DNA of 64,000 bases. Origin: Parahoeflea alexandrii (GTDB taxonomy: Bacteria > Pseudomonadota > Alphaproteobacteria > Rhizobiales > Rhizobiaceae). Where the stretch lies: positions 62,001 through 126,000 of the forward strand of contig NZ_JAPWHB010000003.1 of NCBI RefSeq assembly GCF_027214025.1, in the 5' to 3' direction. Under the pieces are notes generated by a model that did no database searches, was not told the origin of the DNA, and saw only the letters and a list, made by a program, of their open reading frames with translations. Both the position numbers and the translations under genes were made by a program. Shown here one piece after another: positions 47,421-55,631 of this stretch (position 1 is its first letter; each line of letters starts with the position of its first letter).

Positions 47421-48566
47421 TCAGGCGTCTTTCTCGTTGAGGAGCGCGGCCGCCTCCTCGATACCAAGAGGTGCCGGTTGCTCGCAGCTGGTGGTGGGGC
47501 GAACGAATTCGCCGGTTTCCCCAGAGTGGAGGATCGCGGTCATAACGTCTACCACGTGAAGTGCAAACTCCAGCGAGCAGCGGTGCGGCCGGTTTTCGAG
47601 GATGGCGATTGCCATGTCGGCAAGACCGGCGGTGCGGTAATTGGCCATCATGCCCTGGTTATGCTGCTGGTTGGGCACGCCGAGCGCATGATCCCATTCC
47701 GGCAATTCGCGGGCTTCCCCGCCCTGTCCGACGAGTTCGACCTTGCCGCCGAAGAAATTCGGATCGGGAACGATGAGGCTGGCTTCGGTTCCGTAGAGTT
47801 CCATCGGCCGATGGCCATGCGTCTTGACGTCCCAGCTGGCGCCAAGGGTCACGAGCGCTCCGTTGGCGAATTCGAGCACGGCATGCACAGTGGTTGGGGT
47901 CTCGACCTTGATCATCTCGCCATTGCGCGGCTCCGAGGTGATCTTGCGCTCGGGGCTGGGGATCGAGGACATGGCCGCGACGCGGACGACCGGGCCGATC
48001 AACTGTACCAGATTGGAAATGTAGTAGGGACCGAGATCGAGCACCGGGCCGCCGCCGGGCTTGAAGAAGAAGTCCGGATTGGGGTGCCAGTGCTCCATGC
48101 CGGGACTCAGAACATGACAGGTGCCGCCGGTGATGCGGCCTGTGGCGCCTGTATCAACCAGGTGACGCGCCAGTTGATGCGCGCCGCCAAGGAAAGTGTC
48201 GGGCGCGGATCCGACGCGCAGCCCCTTTCTTGCAGCCCTTTCGGCGAGATCGCGGCCCTCGGCAACAGAGAGCACGAAGGGCTTTTCCGAATAGACATGC
48301 TTGCCGGCGTCGAGCGCCTGGGCCGAGACCGCGTAATGCACCGCCGGCACCGTCAGGTTGACGATCATGTCGATGTCGTCGGCGGCGAGCAGATCCTCGA
48401 CGCTGTCGGCGCGGATTCCGAACTCGGCCGCGCGGGCGCTGGCGGCCTCCGGGTTGATGTCCGCGCAGGCGCGGACCTCGATACCCTTGAACAGGGGGGA
48501 AAGCCGCAGATAGGCGGCCGAGATATTGCCGCAGCCGATGATGCCGACACCAAGAACTTTTGTCAT
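47421..48566 (-). CDS. Gfo/Idh/MocA family oxidoreductase
   Basis: NAD(P)-dependent sugar dehydrogenase family, 381 residues. The dinucleotide site is GVGIIGCGNISAAY at the N-terminus, and the family motif EKPFVLSVAEGR (about 93-104) supplies the catalytic Lys. I chose the ATG at 48566, which has GGAG eight nt upstream. An ATG at 48572 that overlaps the preceding stop (TAATG) would add two residues. It follows the isomerase gene directly, forming a coupled pair. Confidence 0.92.
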   Translation of the reverse strand: MTKVLGVGIIGCGNISAAYLRLSPLFKGIEVRACADINPEAASARAAEFGIRADSVEDLLAADDIDMIVNLTVPAVHYAVSAQALDAGKHVYSEKPFVLSVAEGRDLAERAARKGLRVGSAPDTFLGGAHQLARHLVDTGATGRITGGTCHVLSPGMEHWHPNPDFFFKPGGGPVLDLGPYYISNLVQLIGPVVRVAAMSSIPSPERKITSEPRNGEMIKVETPTTVHAVLEFANGALVTLGASWDVKTHGHRPMELYGTEASLIVPDPNFFGGKVELVGQGGEARELPEWDHALGVPNQQHNQGMMANYRTAGLADMAIAILENRPHRCSLEFALHVVDVMTAILHSGETGEFVRPTTSCEQPAPLGIEEAAALLNEKDA

Positions 48567-48571
48567 TTCCA

Positions 48572-49324
48572 TTACTCCGCCGCGCCGTTGCACCAATCGA
48601 GGGATCGCGACGCGAACCGGCCGGCATCAGAGGGATTGTCATGCTCCATGATGAAGAGCGAGGCAGGCGTGTCGGCCTTCAACTGCCTGAACAGGCCTGA
48701 CCAGTCCACGGTGCCATGGCCGACATCGGCCCAGCCATCTTCGTCTGTGGCTTCGCCGGCGGCCGCGATGTCCTTGACGTGGACCGCGGTGATCCGCTTG
48801 CCATGCCGGGCAATCCAGTCCTTGGCATCCGCGCCGCCACGGATGATCCAGGCAATATCGGCCTCCCAGTCCAGATCCGGCGCCGTTTCCAGCAGGATTT
48901 GCATCGGCACCGAGCCATCGGCGAGTGTTGCGAACTCGAAATCATGATTGTGCCAGCCGAAACCGAATCCCGCCGCGCGGACCTTCTCGCCGGCCGCGCT
49001 CAGGCGCGCTGCAAAGGCCTGCCAGCCTGCCTTGTCGGTCGGGCGCTTGTCCGCGACGATGTGAGGGCAGTAGATGCGTTCGATGCCAAGGATCGAAGCG
49101 GTCCTGAACACCTCGTCGATATCACCTTCCAGCGCATCGATGGAAAAATGCCCGGACGGCATGGCAAGACCATTCTGATCGAGAAGCTTGCGGAATGCGG
49201 AGGGGTCTTCATAGACCCCGCCGAACCCCTCGACATTCCTGTAGCCGGTACGGGCGAGCATCGCCAGGACGTCCTGCCAGGGCTGGAAATTGCGGGCGCT
49301 GTAGAGCTGAAACGAGAACTTCAT
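48572..49324 (-). CDS. sugar phosphate isomerase/epimerase family protein (TIM barrel)
   Basis: Xylose isomerase-like TIM-barrel protein, 250 residues. Metal-binding positions are visible in FGFGWHNHDFEF (about 117-128) and in the DIAWIIRGGADAKDW and ITAVHVKDIA segments. The substrate cannot be read from the sequence. It is the first catabolic gene after the transporter block, 137 nt from the ATPase gene, and that gap shows no clear terminator. Confidence 0.9.
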   Translation of the reverse strand: MKFSFQLYSARNFQPWQDVLAMLARTGYRNVEGFGGVYEDPSAFRKLLDQNGLAMPSGHFSIDALEGDIDEVFRTASILGIERIYCPHIVADKRPTDKAGWQAFAARLSAAGEKVRAAGFGFGWHNHDFEFATLADGSVPMQILLETAPDLDWEADIAWIIRGGADAKDWIARHGKRITAVHVKDIAAAGEATDEDGWADVGHGTVDWSGLFRQLKADTPASLFIMEHDNPSDAGRFASRSLDWCNGAAE

Positions 49325-49460
49325 GGGAGTGGACTTTCCTGATTGTGTCTTGTCTGGGTGTCATTCGTGTGCCGGATCCAACCACCGCCCCAGTGAACGG
49401 GAGAGGAACCGGTATCGTGTGTCTTCCGCGCCATCGAACCTCGGCCGGGGCCGCGCCGGG

Positions 49461-50543
49461 TCAGAGCCGAAGTTCGGTCTGTGCGTCGAAGATCGAGGCC
49501 TTTGCCGGATCGAATCCGATCCTGGTGGTCTGGCCGGCGCGCAATTCGCTCTGGCCGTCGACGCGGAAACGGAATTCCCTGCCGTCCAGCACAGCCCACA
49601 CAAGAGTGTCTGCTCCCATCGGCTCAACGACTTCGATTTCCACGTCGACGCTGAAGGGTTCATCCGAAGCTGCGGCTCCGCAGCTCACATGTTCCGGCCG
49701 GATCCCGAAGATGGCCTTGCCCGGCCGGTCGTCGCTCGCAAAGGGATAGCGGCCGAGGGGCACTTTCGTCGAACCGAAATTCAGCGCCGCCTCGCTGTGA
49801 TGCGAGAGTTCACCTTCCACGAAATTCATGCCGGGCGACCCCATGAAGCCGGCGACATAAAGATTGACCGGGCGATTGTAGATTTCGTTGGGTGTATCGA
49901 GCTGCTGGATGATGCCGTTTCGCATGATGGCGATCCGGTCGGCGAGCGTCAGCGCCTCGATCTGATCGTGGGTCACATAAATCATGGTGTTCTTGAGCCG
50001 GTGATGCAGCCGCTTGATCTCGACGCGCAATTCGGCCCGCAGCTTGGCATCGAGATTGGACAAGGGCTCATCGAACAGGAACACGTCGACATCGCGCACC
50101 AGGGCGCGGCCGATGGCGACGCGCTGGCGCTGGCCACCGGAAAGTTGCGCCGGTTTGCGCTTGAGCAATGGCTCAATCTGCAGCACTTCGGCGGCACGGG
50201 CGATTCGCTTGGCTATCTCGTCCTTTGGCATCCGGGCATTCTTCAGGCCGAATGCCAGATTGCCCTCGACCGACATCTGCGGATAGAGCGCATAGGACTG
50301 GAACACCATGCCGATGCCGCGTTCGCTGGGCTGTGACCAGGTGACATTGTTGCCGCCGATAAAGATCTGGCCGTCGGAAATGTCCAGAAGACCTGCGATG
50401 CAGTTGAGCAAGGTTGACTTGCCGCAGCCCGACGGCCCGAGAAGGACCAGGAACTCGCCTTCATCGATATCGATGTTGAGGGACTTGAGGATTTCAAGAG
50501 ACCCGAATTTTAGAGTCAGATCACGGATCGATACACTGGTCAC
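49461..50543 (-). CDS. carbohydrate ABC transporter ATP-binding protein (UgpC/MsmK type)
   Basis: A 360-residue ATPase of the CUT1 class. Walker A is GPSGCGKSTLLNCI (about 37-50), the signature is [15 protein letters not shown], Walker B is VFLFDEPLSNLD, and the switch His is in IYVTHDQIEAL. A C-terminal OB/TOBE regulatory domain follows from about 240 (IFGIRPEHV). It comes five nt after the second permease. ATPases of this type may serve several sugar importers. Confidence 0.95.
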   Translation of the reverse strand: MTSVSIRDLTLKFGSLEILKSLNIDIDEGEFLVLLGPSGCGKSTLLNCIAGLLDISDGQIFIGGNNVTWSQPSERGIGMVFQSYALYPQMSVEGNLAFGLKNARMPKDEIAKRIARAAEVLQIEPLLKRKPAQLSGGQRQRVAIGRALVRDVDVFLFDEPLSNLDAKLRAELRVEIKRLHHRLKNTMIYVTHDQIEALTLADRIAIMRNGIIQQLDTPNEIYNRPVNLYVAGFMGSPGMNFVEGELSHHSEAALNFGSTKVPLGRYPFASDDRPGKAIFGIRPEHVSCGAAASDEPFSVDVEIEVVEPMGADTLVWAVLDGREFRFRVDGQSELRAGQTTRIGFDPAKASIFDAQTELRL

Positions 50544-50548
50544 GATAG

Positions 50549-51496
50549 TTACCCTTTCACCGCACCGGCTGCGATGCCGCGCACGAAAAGTTTCCCGGAA
50601 ACAAAATAGATGAACAAGGGAACAAGCCCGGTAATGATGGTCGCGGCCATGTTGACGTTATACTCCTTCACCCCCTGAACCGAGTTGACGATGTTGTTGA
50701 GCTGAACCGTCATCGGATAGACATCGGGCTTGGTGTAGACCACGCCGAAGAGGAAGTCGTTCCAGATGCCGGTGATCTGGATGATGATGGCGACGACGAA
50801 GATCGGCAGGCTCATCGGCAGCATGATCTTGAAATAGATGCCCCAGAAACCGGCGCCATCGACACGCGCCGCCTTGAACAGCTCTTGGGGTACCGTGGTG
50901 AAATAATTTCGGAACAGCAATGTCAGGATCGGCATGCCGAAAATGGTGTGCACCAGAATGAGGCCCCAAAGGGTGCCGTAGATGCCCAGTTCGCGCAGCA
51001 GTATGACGATCGGGTAAAGCATCACCTGGTAGGGGATGAAGGCACCGAAGATCAGGATGGTGAAAAACACATCCGCTCCCTTGAAGCGCCAATTGGCCAG
51101 CGCATAGCCGTTCACCGATGCAATCGCGATCGAAAGAACGACCGATGGCACGGTGATTTGCACCGAATTCCAGAAGCCGCGCGACAGGCCTTCGCAGTTG
51201 AGACCCGTGCAGGCGGTGGCCCAGGCCTTGACCCAGGGCTCGAAGGTGATCTCAACCGGCGGGGCAAAGATGTTTCCGAGCCGGATTTCCGGCATGCCCT
51301 TGAGCGATGTGACAATCATCACATAGAGCGGCAGCAGGTAGTAGACCGAGAACAGCAGAAGGGTGCCGTAGATGAAAACATTGCGCGGCGAGATTGCGCG
51401 TTTGGGCTTGGCGCCGCGAGGACCATCCACCATACCAGGCGATGCGGCGAGCCGGGTGTCAAGAGTGGTCACTTCAGTCACGCTGGCGTCCTCCAA
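50549..51496 (-). CDS. carbohydrate ABC transporter permease (MalG type)
   Basis: Inner-membrane CUT1 permease, 315 residues, with six membrane helices. The first is around FIYGTLLLFSVYYLLPLYVM. The EAA loop is QELFKAARVDGAGFWGIYFK (about 218-237). Its start overlaps the stop of the partner permease by 23 nt, an unusually long overlap for this operon but still compatible with coupling. Confidence 0.95.
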   Translation of the reverse strand: MEDASVTEVTTLDTRLAASPGMVDGPRGAKPKRAISPRNVFIYGTLLLFSVYYLLPLYVMIVTSLKGMPEIRLGNIFAPPVEITFEPWVKAWATACTGLNCEGLSRGFWNSVQITVPSVVLSIAIASVNGYALANWRFKGADVFFTILIFGAFIPYQVMLYPIVILLRELGIYGTLWGLILVHTIFGMPILTLLFRNYFTTVPQELFKAARVDGAGFWGIYFKIMLPMSLPIFVVAIIIQITGIWNDFLFGVVYTKPDVYPMTVQLNNIVNSVQGVKEYNVNMAATIITGLVPLFIYFVSGKLFVRGIAAGAVKG

Positions 51497-52385
51497 ATTC
51501 CATGTAGGCCCAGGGGATGAGGACGATCAGAACCGCCAGCAGCATCATGGTCGAGCCGGCGAAACCCTGACCAAGATTCTGCGACAGGAACATCGCGTCA
51601 TAAACATACTTGGCCGGGACTTCGGAGGCGATGCCGGGCCCGCCGGAGGTCTGGGCGACGACCAGATCGTACAGCTTGACTATGCCCGAGGCGATGATGA
51701 CCAAAGTTGTGACGAAGACGGCTCGCATCATCGGAATGACGATAAAGATGTAGGTTTTCCATGCCGGGATGCCGTCGACGCGGGCGGCCTTCCAGATATC
51801 CTCGTCAATTCCGCGCAGGCCTGCCAGCATCAGGCACATGATCAAGCCGGTACCTTGCCAGAGACCGGCAATGAGAATGCCGTAGATGACGATTTCCTGG
51901 TTGTTCAACGGGTCAAAGGAAAAACTCTCCCATCCCATCGACCGAACCACTTTCTGAATGCCGAAATCGGGATTGAGAATCCACTGCCAGACCAGTCCTG
52001 TAACAATGAACGACAAGGCGAAGGGATACAGCATGATCGAGCGAAACGTATTCTCGAAGCGGATTTTCTGGTCGAGCAAGGCCGCCAGGACGAAGCCGAT
52101 CACCAGCGAGAAGACCAGCGAACACAGCCCGTAGATGACCATATTCTCAATGGCGATCCCCCATTTGGAACTCGACCAGAGGCGCTCGTACTGATCAAGC
52201 CCGATGAATTGGGCCTTGGGAAGCAGCCTGGATTTCGTGAACGAAAAGACCACCGTCCAGATCGTCCCTCCCATGAAAACCACAAGGGCCGTCAGGATCA
52301 TCGGAATGGCGGCGATCTTTGCCGCCTTGTTCCGAAATAAGCTAATGGGGCGCTGCGTTGCCGCAGTCGCGCGTATCGTGGTCAT
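51474..52385 (-). CDS. sugar ABC transporter permease (MalF type)
   Basis: CUT1 permease, 303 residues. The N-terminal cytoplasmic part is followed by the first helix (AAIPMILTALVVFMGGTIWT). The EAA loop reads EDIWKAARVDGIPAWKTYIF (about 205-224). It follows the binding-protein gene after 70 nt that contain a strong hairpin at 52411-52440, so its mRNA level may be lower than that of the binding protein. Confidence 0.95.
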   Translation of the reverse strand: MTTIRATAATQRPISLFRNKAAKIAAIPMILTALVVFMGGTIWTVVFSFTKSRLLPKAQFIGLDQYERLWSSSKWGIAIENMVIYGLCSLVFSLVIGFVLAALLDQKIRFENTFRSIMLYPFALSFIVTGLVWQWILNPDFGIQKVVRSMGWESFSFDPLNNQEIVIYGILIAGLWQGTGLIMCLMLAGLRGIDEDIWKAARVDGIPAWKTYIFIVIPMMRAVFVTTLVIIASGIVKLYDLVVAQTSGGPGIASEVPAKYVYDAMFLSQNLGQGFAGSTMMLLAVLIVLIPWAYMEFGGRQRD

Positions 52386-52410
52386 CGCCGGCCTCCCCGA
52401 ATGACGAATA

Positions 52411-52440
52411 ACCGCCGGCCCGCTTCAGCGGACCGGCGGT
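52411..52440 (-). terminator. intercistronic hairpin after the sugar-binding protein gene
   Basis: ACCGCCGGCCCGC (52411-52423) pairs with GCGGACCGGCGGT (52428-52440) around TTCA with one mismatch. No T run follows, so it is more likely a partial terminator or an mRNA-stabilising stem that keeps binding-protein mRNA in excess over permease mRNA. Confidence 0.7.
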
Positions 52441-52455
52441 CGGATCAAGTCCAGA

Positions 52456-53688
52456 TCAGTCGGCGCTTTCCACGATGGCGGCGTAACGGCTCTGGGCATC
52501 TTCCGGGGTGATGCTCTTGTCGTTCATGAACTCTACCATGAGATCATTGAACTGGGTCTGGGTATCGGCCGAGAAGACCTGGTCGCCGGAAGGCAGCAGG
52601 TTGCCGGTCTTGAGGATCTCCAGGCCCTTCTTCATGCAATCGTTGGCGGCTGCCAGGTCGATGTCGCCGCGGATCGGCAGCGAACCCTTCTTCAGGTTGA
52701 AGGCGACCTGCGCCTCCTTGGAGATCATCATCGACGCCAGTTCGAGCTGCGCGGCAGCCTTTTCAGGATCCTTCAGCTTGGGGAAATAGAAGGCATCGCC
52801 ACCGGTCGAGAGATACTCGTGCACGCCGAGACCGGGAAGGCAGGAATAATCCTTGCCAGCCACCTGATTGGCAACCTGGAACTCGCCCTGCGCCCAGTCA
52901 CCCATGATCTGGCCGCCGGCAGTGCCGGTGATTACCATGTTGGTGGCCTGGTTCCAGTCCTGGACGTTAGATCCGTCCGCCATTTCACGGGCATCCGCCA
53001 TGGCCTGGAAGACCTTCGCCATCTCCGGACCCTTGGCTGCATCGACATTCTTTTCGAGGTTGATCTGCTTCCACAGATCAAGCCCGCCGACACCGATCTG
53101 CACAGCACCGAAGAGCAGGTTGGACTGCCAGGGCTGCTGTCCAAGAGCGAGCGGCTGGATGCCGGCTTCGCGCAGCTTCGGCGCTGCAGCGACATATTCA
53201 TCCCAGTTGTTCGGGACCGGAACGCCAGCCTTTTCGAAGGCGGCGTGCGACAGCCAAAGCCACTGCGGCGAATGGATGTTGACCGGGACGCAGTAGATCT
53301 TGCCATCGAGCGTACAGCTGTCGAGCAGGCTCGGCGGATTGACGATGTCCTTCCAGCCTTCCTTCTCGGCAAGCTCGGTCAGATCGAGCATCAGGCCTGC
53401 CTCGACAAGCTCTTCCGCCTGACGGCCATGGTTGAATTGCGTGGCGGCCATCGGGTCGCCGCCGGTGATGCGCGAAATCATGACCGGGCGTGCGGTGCCG
53501 CCGCCGCCGGCGATGGCGCCATCCACCCACTTGTTGCCGGTGGCGTCAAACAACCTGGCAAATTCCGCCACGGCTGCGGCCTCGCCACCGGAGGTCCACC
53601 AGTGGGTGACTTCCAGATCGGTCGCGTTGACGGTTGTCGAAAGCGCCAACGCGGATGCGCCGGCAAGAAAAAGCTTGAATGTGTTCAT
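52456..53688 (-). CDS. carbohydrate ABC transporter substrate-binding protein
   Basis: Extracellular solute-binding protein family 1, 410 residues from the ATG at 53688, preceded by GGGAGGGAAAACG. The signal peptide is residues 1-22 (ending VNA), and the mature protein starts TDLEVTHWWTSGGEAAAVAE, the classical CUT1 pattern. Further features are MISRITGGDPMAATQFNHG and the long helix near SMMISKEAQVAFNLKKGSLP. It heads the leftward operon, with the two LacI operator-like palindromes 85-133 nt upstream. Confidence 0.94.
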   Translation of the reverse strand: MNTFKLFLAGASALALSTTVNATDLEVTHWWTSGGEAAAVAEFARLFDATGNKWVDGAIAGGGGTARPVMISRITGGDPMAATQFNHGRQAEELVEAGLMLDLTELAEKEGWKDIVNPPSLLDSCTLDGKIYCVPVNIHSPQWLWLSHAAFEKAGVPVPNNWDEYVAAAPKLREAGIQPLALGQQPWQSNLLFGAVQIGVGGLDLWKQINLEKNVDAAKGPEMAKVFQAMADAREMADGSNVQDWNQATNMVITGTAGGQIMGDWAQGEFQVANQVAGKDYSCLPGLGVHEYLSTGGDAFYFPKLKDPEKAAAQLELASMMISKEAQVAFNLKKGSLPIRGDIDLAAANDCMKKGLEILKTGNLLPSGDQVFSADTQTQFNDLMVEFMNDKSITPEDAQSRYAAIVESAD

Positions 53689-53772
53689 CGTTTTCCCTCC
53701 CAGGAATGTTCTTCCTCCCGGCATCGTTGCTCTGACGCAACAGCCCGGACCCACCGGTGTCCTCACACCGTT

Positions 53773-53786
53773 TTCAATCGATTACA
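53773..53786. promoter_or_regulatory. LacI-family operator-like palindrome 1
   Basis: TTCAATCGATTACA, centred on a CpG as LacI-family operators usually are, with a perfect AATCGATT core. It lies in the divergent region between the binding-protein gene and the lacI-like gene, 35 nt from the second copy. Confidence 0.7.
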
Positions 53787-53807
53787 TTGGCGGTGAAAAT
53801 GCTGCAC

Positions 53808-53821
53808 TGCAATCGATTACA
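53808..53821. promoter_or_regulatory. LacI-family operator-like palindrome 2
   Basis: TGCAATCGATTACA, sharing 12 of 14 bases with the first copy in the same orientation. The centre-to-centre distance of 35 nt is a plausible spacing for cooperative binding or short-loop repression. Confidence 0.7.
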
Positions 53822-53911
53822 TAAAGGTTGACCGCGATGAGTTTTGGAGTCAAGTGATATTTGCGGAACGTGCCTCAAACGGATCTCGCAAAAGCAGGAA
53901 TTCAGCTCGTC

Positions 53912-54937
53912 ATGGAACCAAAAGCCCCCAAGATTACCGATGTCGCACGGCTTGCCGGGGTCTCCACCGCGACCGTGAGCCGGGCCTTGAGCAAACCGGA
54001 AACCGTTGCAGAATCAACGCGTAACACAGTTCTTGCGGCGGCGGAGAAAACCGGGTACCGGGTCAATCTCTCGGCGCGAAATCTGCGGCGCCAGCGCACC
54101 GGCGCGATCGTCGTGCTGGTCCCCAACATCGGCAATCCGTTCTTCTCCGAGATTCTCGCCGGGATCGAGACCGCCCTGTCGGAAAGCGATATCAACATGC
54201 TGGTTGTGGACACCAGGCAGGCTCACATGAAGCCACAGCTGGTGCTCGAGTACCTGCACGCGACGCGGGCCGACGGGATCATCGCGCTCGACGGCTCGCT
54301 GCCCGACGCAATCCTTTCGGTCGCGAGTACCGGAGCCGGGGCTCCGCCGATCATCTTTGCCTGCGAGTGGACGCCAAGGGGCGAGTTTTCATCCGTGCGC
54401 GCCAACAACGCACATGGCGGCGAGCTTGCGGTCGCCCATCTTGCCGGGCTCGGGCATCGCACAATCGGCATGATCACCGGGCCGGACGACAACGTGCTGA
54501 CCCATGCCAGAACCAAGGGCGCCGCCCAGGGGCTGGCGGAGCGCGGGCTGACCCTTGATCCCGCACATGTCTTCGCAGGTGATTTCAGCCTCGACGCCGG
54601 GGCTCTGGCAGCACAAGTCTGGCTGGGCCTTCGCCAGCGGCCGAGCGCACTGTTCTGCCAGTCCGACCAGATGGCGTTCGGCTTCATTTCCGAGCTGGCG
54701 CGGAACGGCATTTCGGTTCCAGGCGATGTTTCCATCGTCGGGTTCGACGATATCGCCATCGCCCAGCGCTTCATTCCAGCCCTGACCACCGTGCGGCAAC
54801 CGCGCAAGAAGCTCGGCCTGTCCGCGGCGCGACTGCTGATCGATCACATCGGCACCAATGCCAGCCCGGCGATCGAAACCACGATTCTCGAAGTGGAATT
54901 GATCGTCAGGGACAGCACAAGAGCGTTTGCAGGTTGA
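53912..54937 (+). CDS. LacI family transcriptional regulator
   Basis: A 341-residue regulator from the ATG at 53912; a TTG at 53861 would add 17 residues ahead of the DNA-binding domain. The HTH is ITDVARLAGVSTATVSRALS (about 8-27), followed by the hinge helix region VNLSARNLRRQRTG. The sugar-binding domain covers about 62-341, with SIVGFDDIAIAQRFIPALTT as the conserved C-terminal signature. It is divergent from the carbohydrate operon, with two matching operators between, so it most likely controls that operon and itself. Confidence 0.95.
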   Translation: MEPKAPKITDVARLAGVSTATVSRALSKPETVAESTRNTVLAAAEKTGYRVNLSARNLRRQRTGAIVVLVPNIGNPFFSEILAGIETALSESDINMLVVDTRQAHMKPQLVLEYLHATRADGIIALDGSLPDAILSVASTGAGAPPIIFACEWTPRGEFSSVRANNAHGGELAVAHLAGLGHRTIGMITGPDDNVLTHARTKGAAQGLAERGLTLDPAHVFAGDFSLDAGALAAQVWLGLRQRPSALFCQSDQMAFGFISELARNGISVPGDVSIVGFDDIAIAQRFIPALTTVRQPRKKLGLSAARLLIDHIGTNASPAIETTILEVELIVRDSTRAFAG

Positions 54938-54964
54938 ATTATTGACGGGATCTCCTTATATAAG
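54934..54964 (+). promoter_or_regulatory. candidate promoter with palindromic operator for the arsR-like gene
   Basis: TTGAAT (54934-54939), a 17-nt spacer and TATATA (54957-54962) resemble a housekeeping promoter. The perfect palindrome CTTATATAAG (54955-54964) covers the -10, as expected for autorepression by an ArsR-family protein. The start overlaps the end of the lacI-like gene. Confidence 0.45.
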
Positions 54965-54989
54965 AGTTCATTGATGTTTGTCGAACGGG

Positions 54990-55325
54990 ATGCCGGAGAT
55001 GCTTGACGCACAGGACATGCTGGAAATGGAGCCGCGGATGGGCGAAGCGGCGAAGCTTATGGAGATGCTGTCGCAACCTGTGCGGCTGCGGATTCTCTGC
55101 ATCCTGCTCGATGGCGAGCAGAGCGTGCTGAAGCTTGCCGACATGGCGGGCCTGTCGCAGCCGGCGATGTCGCACCATCTGCGCAAGTTGCGCGACGCCG
55201 ACCTGGTCAACACGCGGCGCGACGCGCAGACCATTTATTATTCGCTGAAAGGCGAGGAGGTCGGCGCGGTGCTCGAGGTGCTACACGGCCTCTATTGCGA
55301 TCCGTCGGGCAAGCCCGCCTGCTGA
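54990..55325 (+). CDS. ArsR family regulator, SqrR/BigR-like persulfide sensor candidate
   Basis: A 111-residue winged-helix protein from the ATG at 54990; starts at 54978 (TTG) and 54999 are alternatives. The HTH is LKLADMAGLSQPAMSHHLRK (about 47-66), and the wing is RRDAQTIYYSL. Cysteines are at positions 37 (VRLRILCILL), 103 (LYCDPSG) and 111. The 66-residue separation of Cys37 and Cys103 equals that of the redox pair in SqrR (41/107) and BigR (42/108), and the flanking words match those proteins as I recall them. No metal-binding ELCVCDL box of ArsR is present. It precedes the soe genes by 306 nt. Confidence 0.85.
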   Translation: MPEMLDAQDMLEMEPRMGEAAKLMEMLSQPVRLRILCILLDGEQSVLKLADMAGLSQPAMSHHLRKLRDADLVNTRRDAQTIYYSLKGEEVGAVLEVLHGLYCDPSGKPAC

Positions 55326-55631
55326 TCGCATCCCGCTCCCGGCAGGAGAAACAGGCCGTCCTTCCCTATGGAGGTCTGCCCGACCAACCCGCCCGTGCCG
55401 TTCCAGTAGCCTGTCAGCCACGCAGATAGCAGCATCCAAACTGACTGTTCCGCTCTCATCTGGACTTAGAAGTAGTCGCTCTGGCTTTATCCCCCCGGCT
55501 TGACTTTTGACCGGCCGCGCGGTCCGTTTGACCAGCGAGCGCGGAGGCGGACGCTGTCGGTTCGCCCTTCTGGGCGAAGACGAAAACGTGGTGCGACCAG
55601 ACTATCAGGCGGCACGTCTTGGGGAGGGCGT
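55326..55631. other. intergenic region upstream of soeA
   Basis: 306 nt without a credible gene. It holds a TTGACT at about 55499, a repeated TTTGACC word (55504 and 55527 region) and a GC-rich palindrome CCGCGCGG, but no convincing -10. I could not find a second CTTATATAAG palindrome here. The ribosome site GGGGAGGG sits just before the soeA ATG. Confidence 0.45.
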
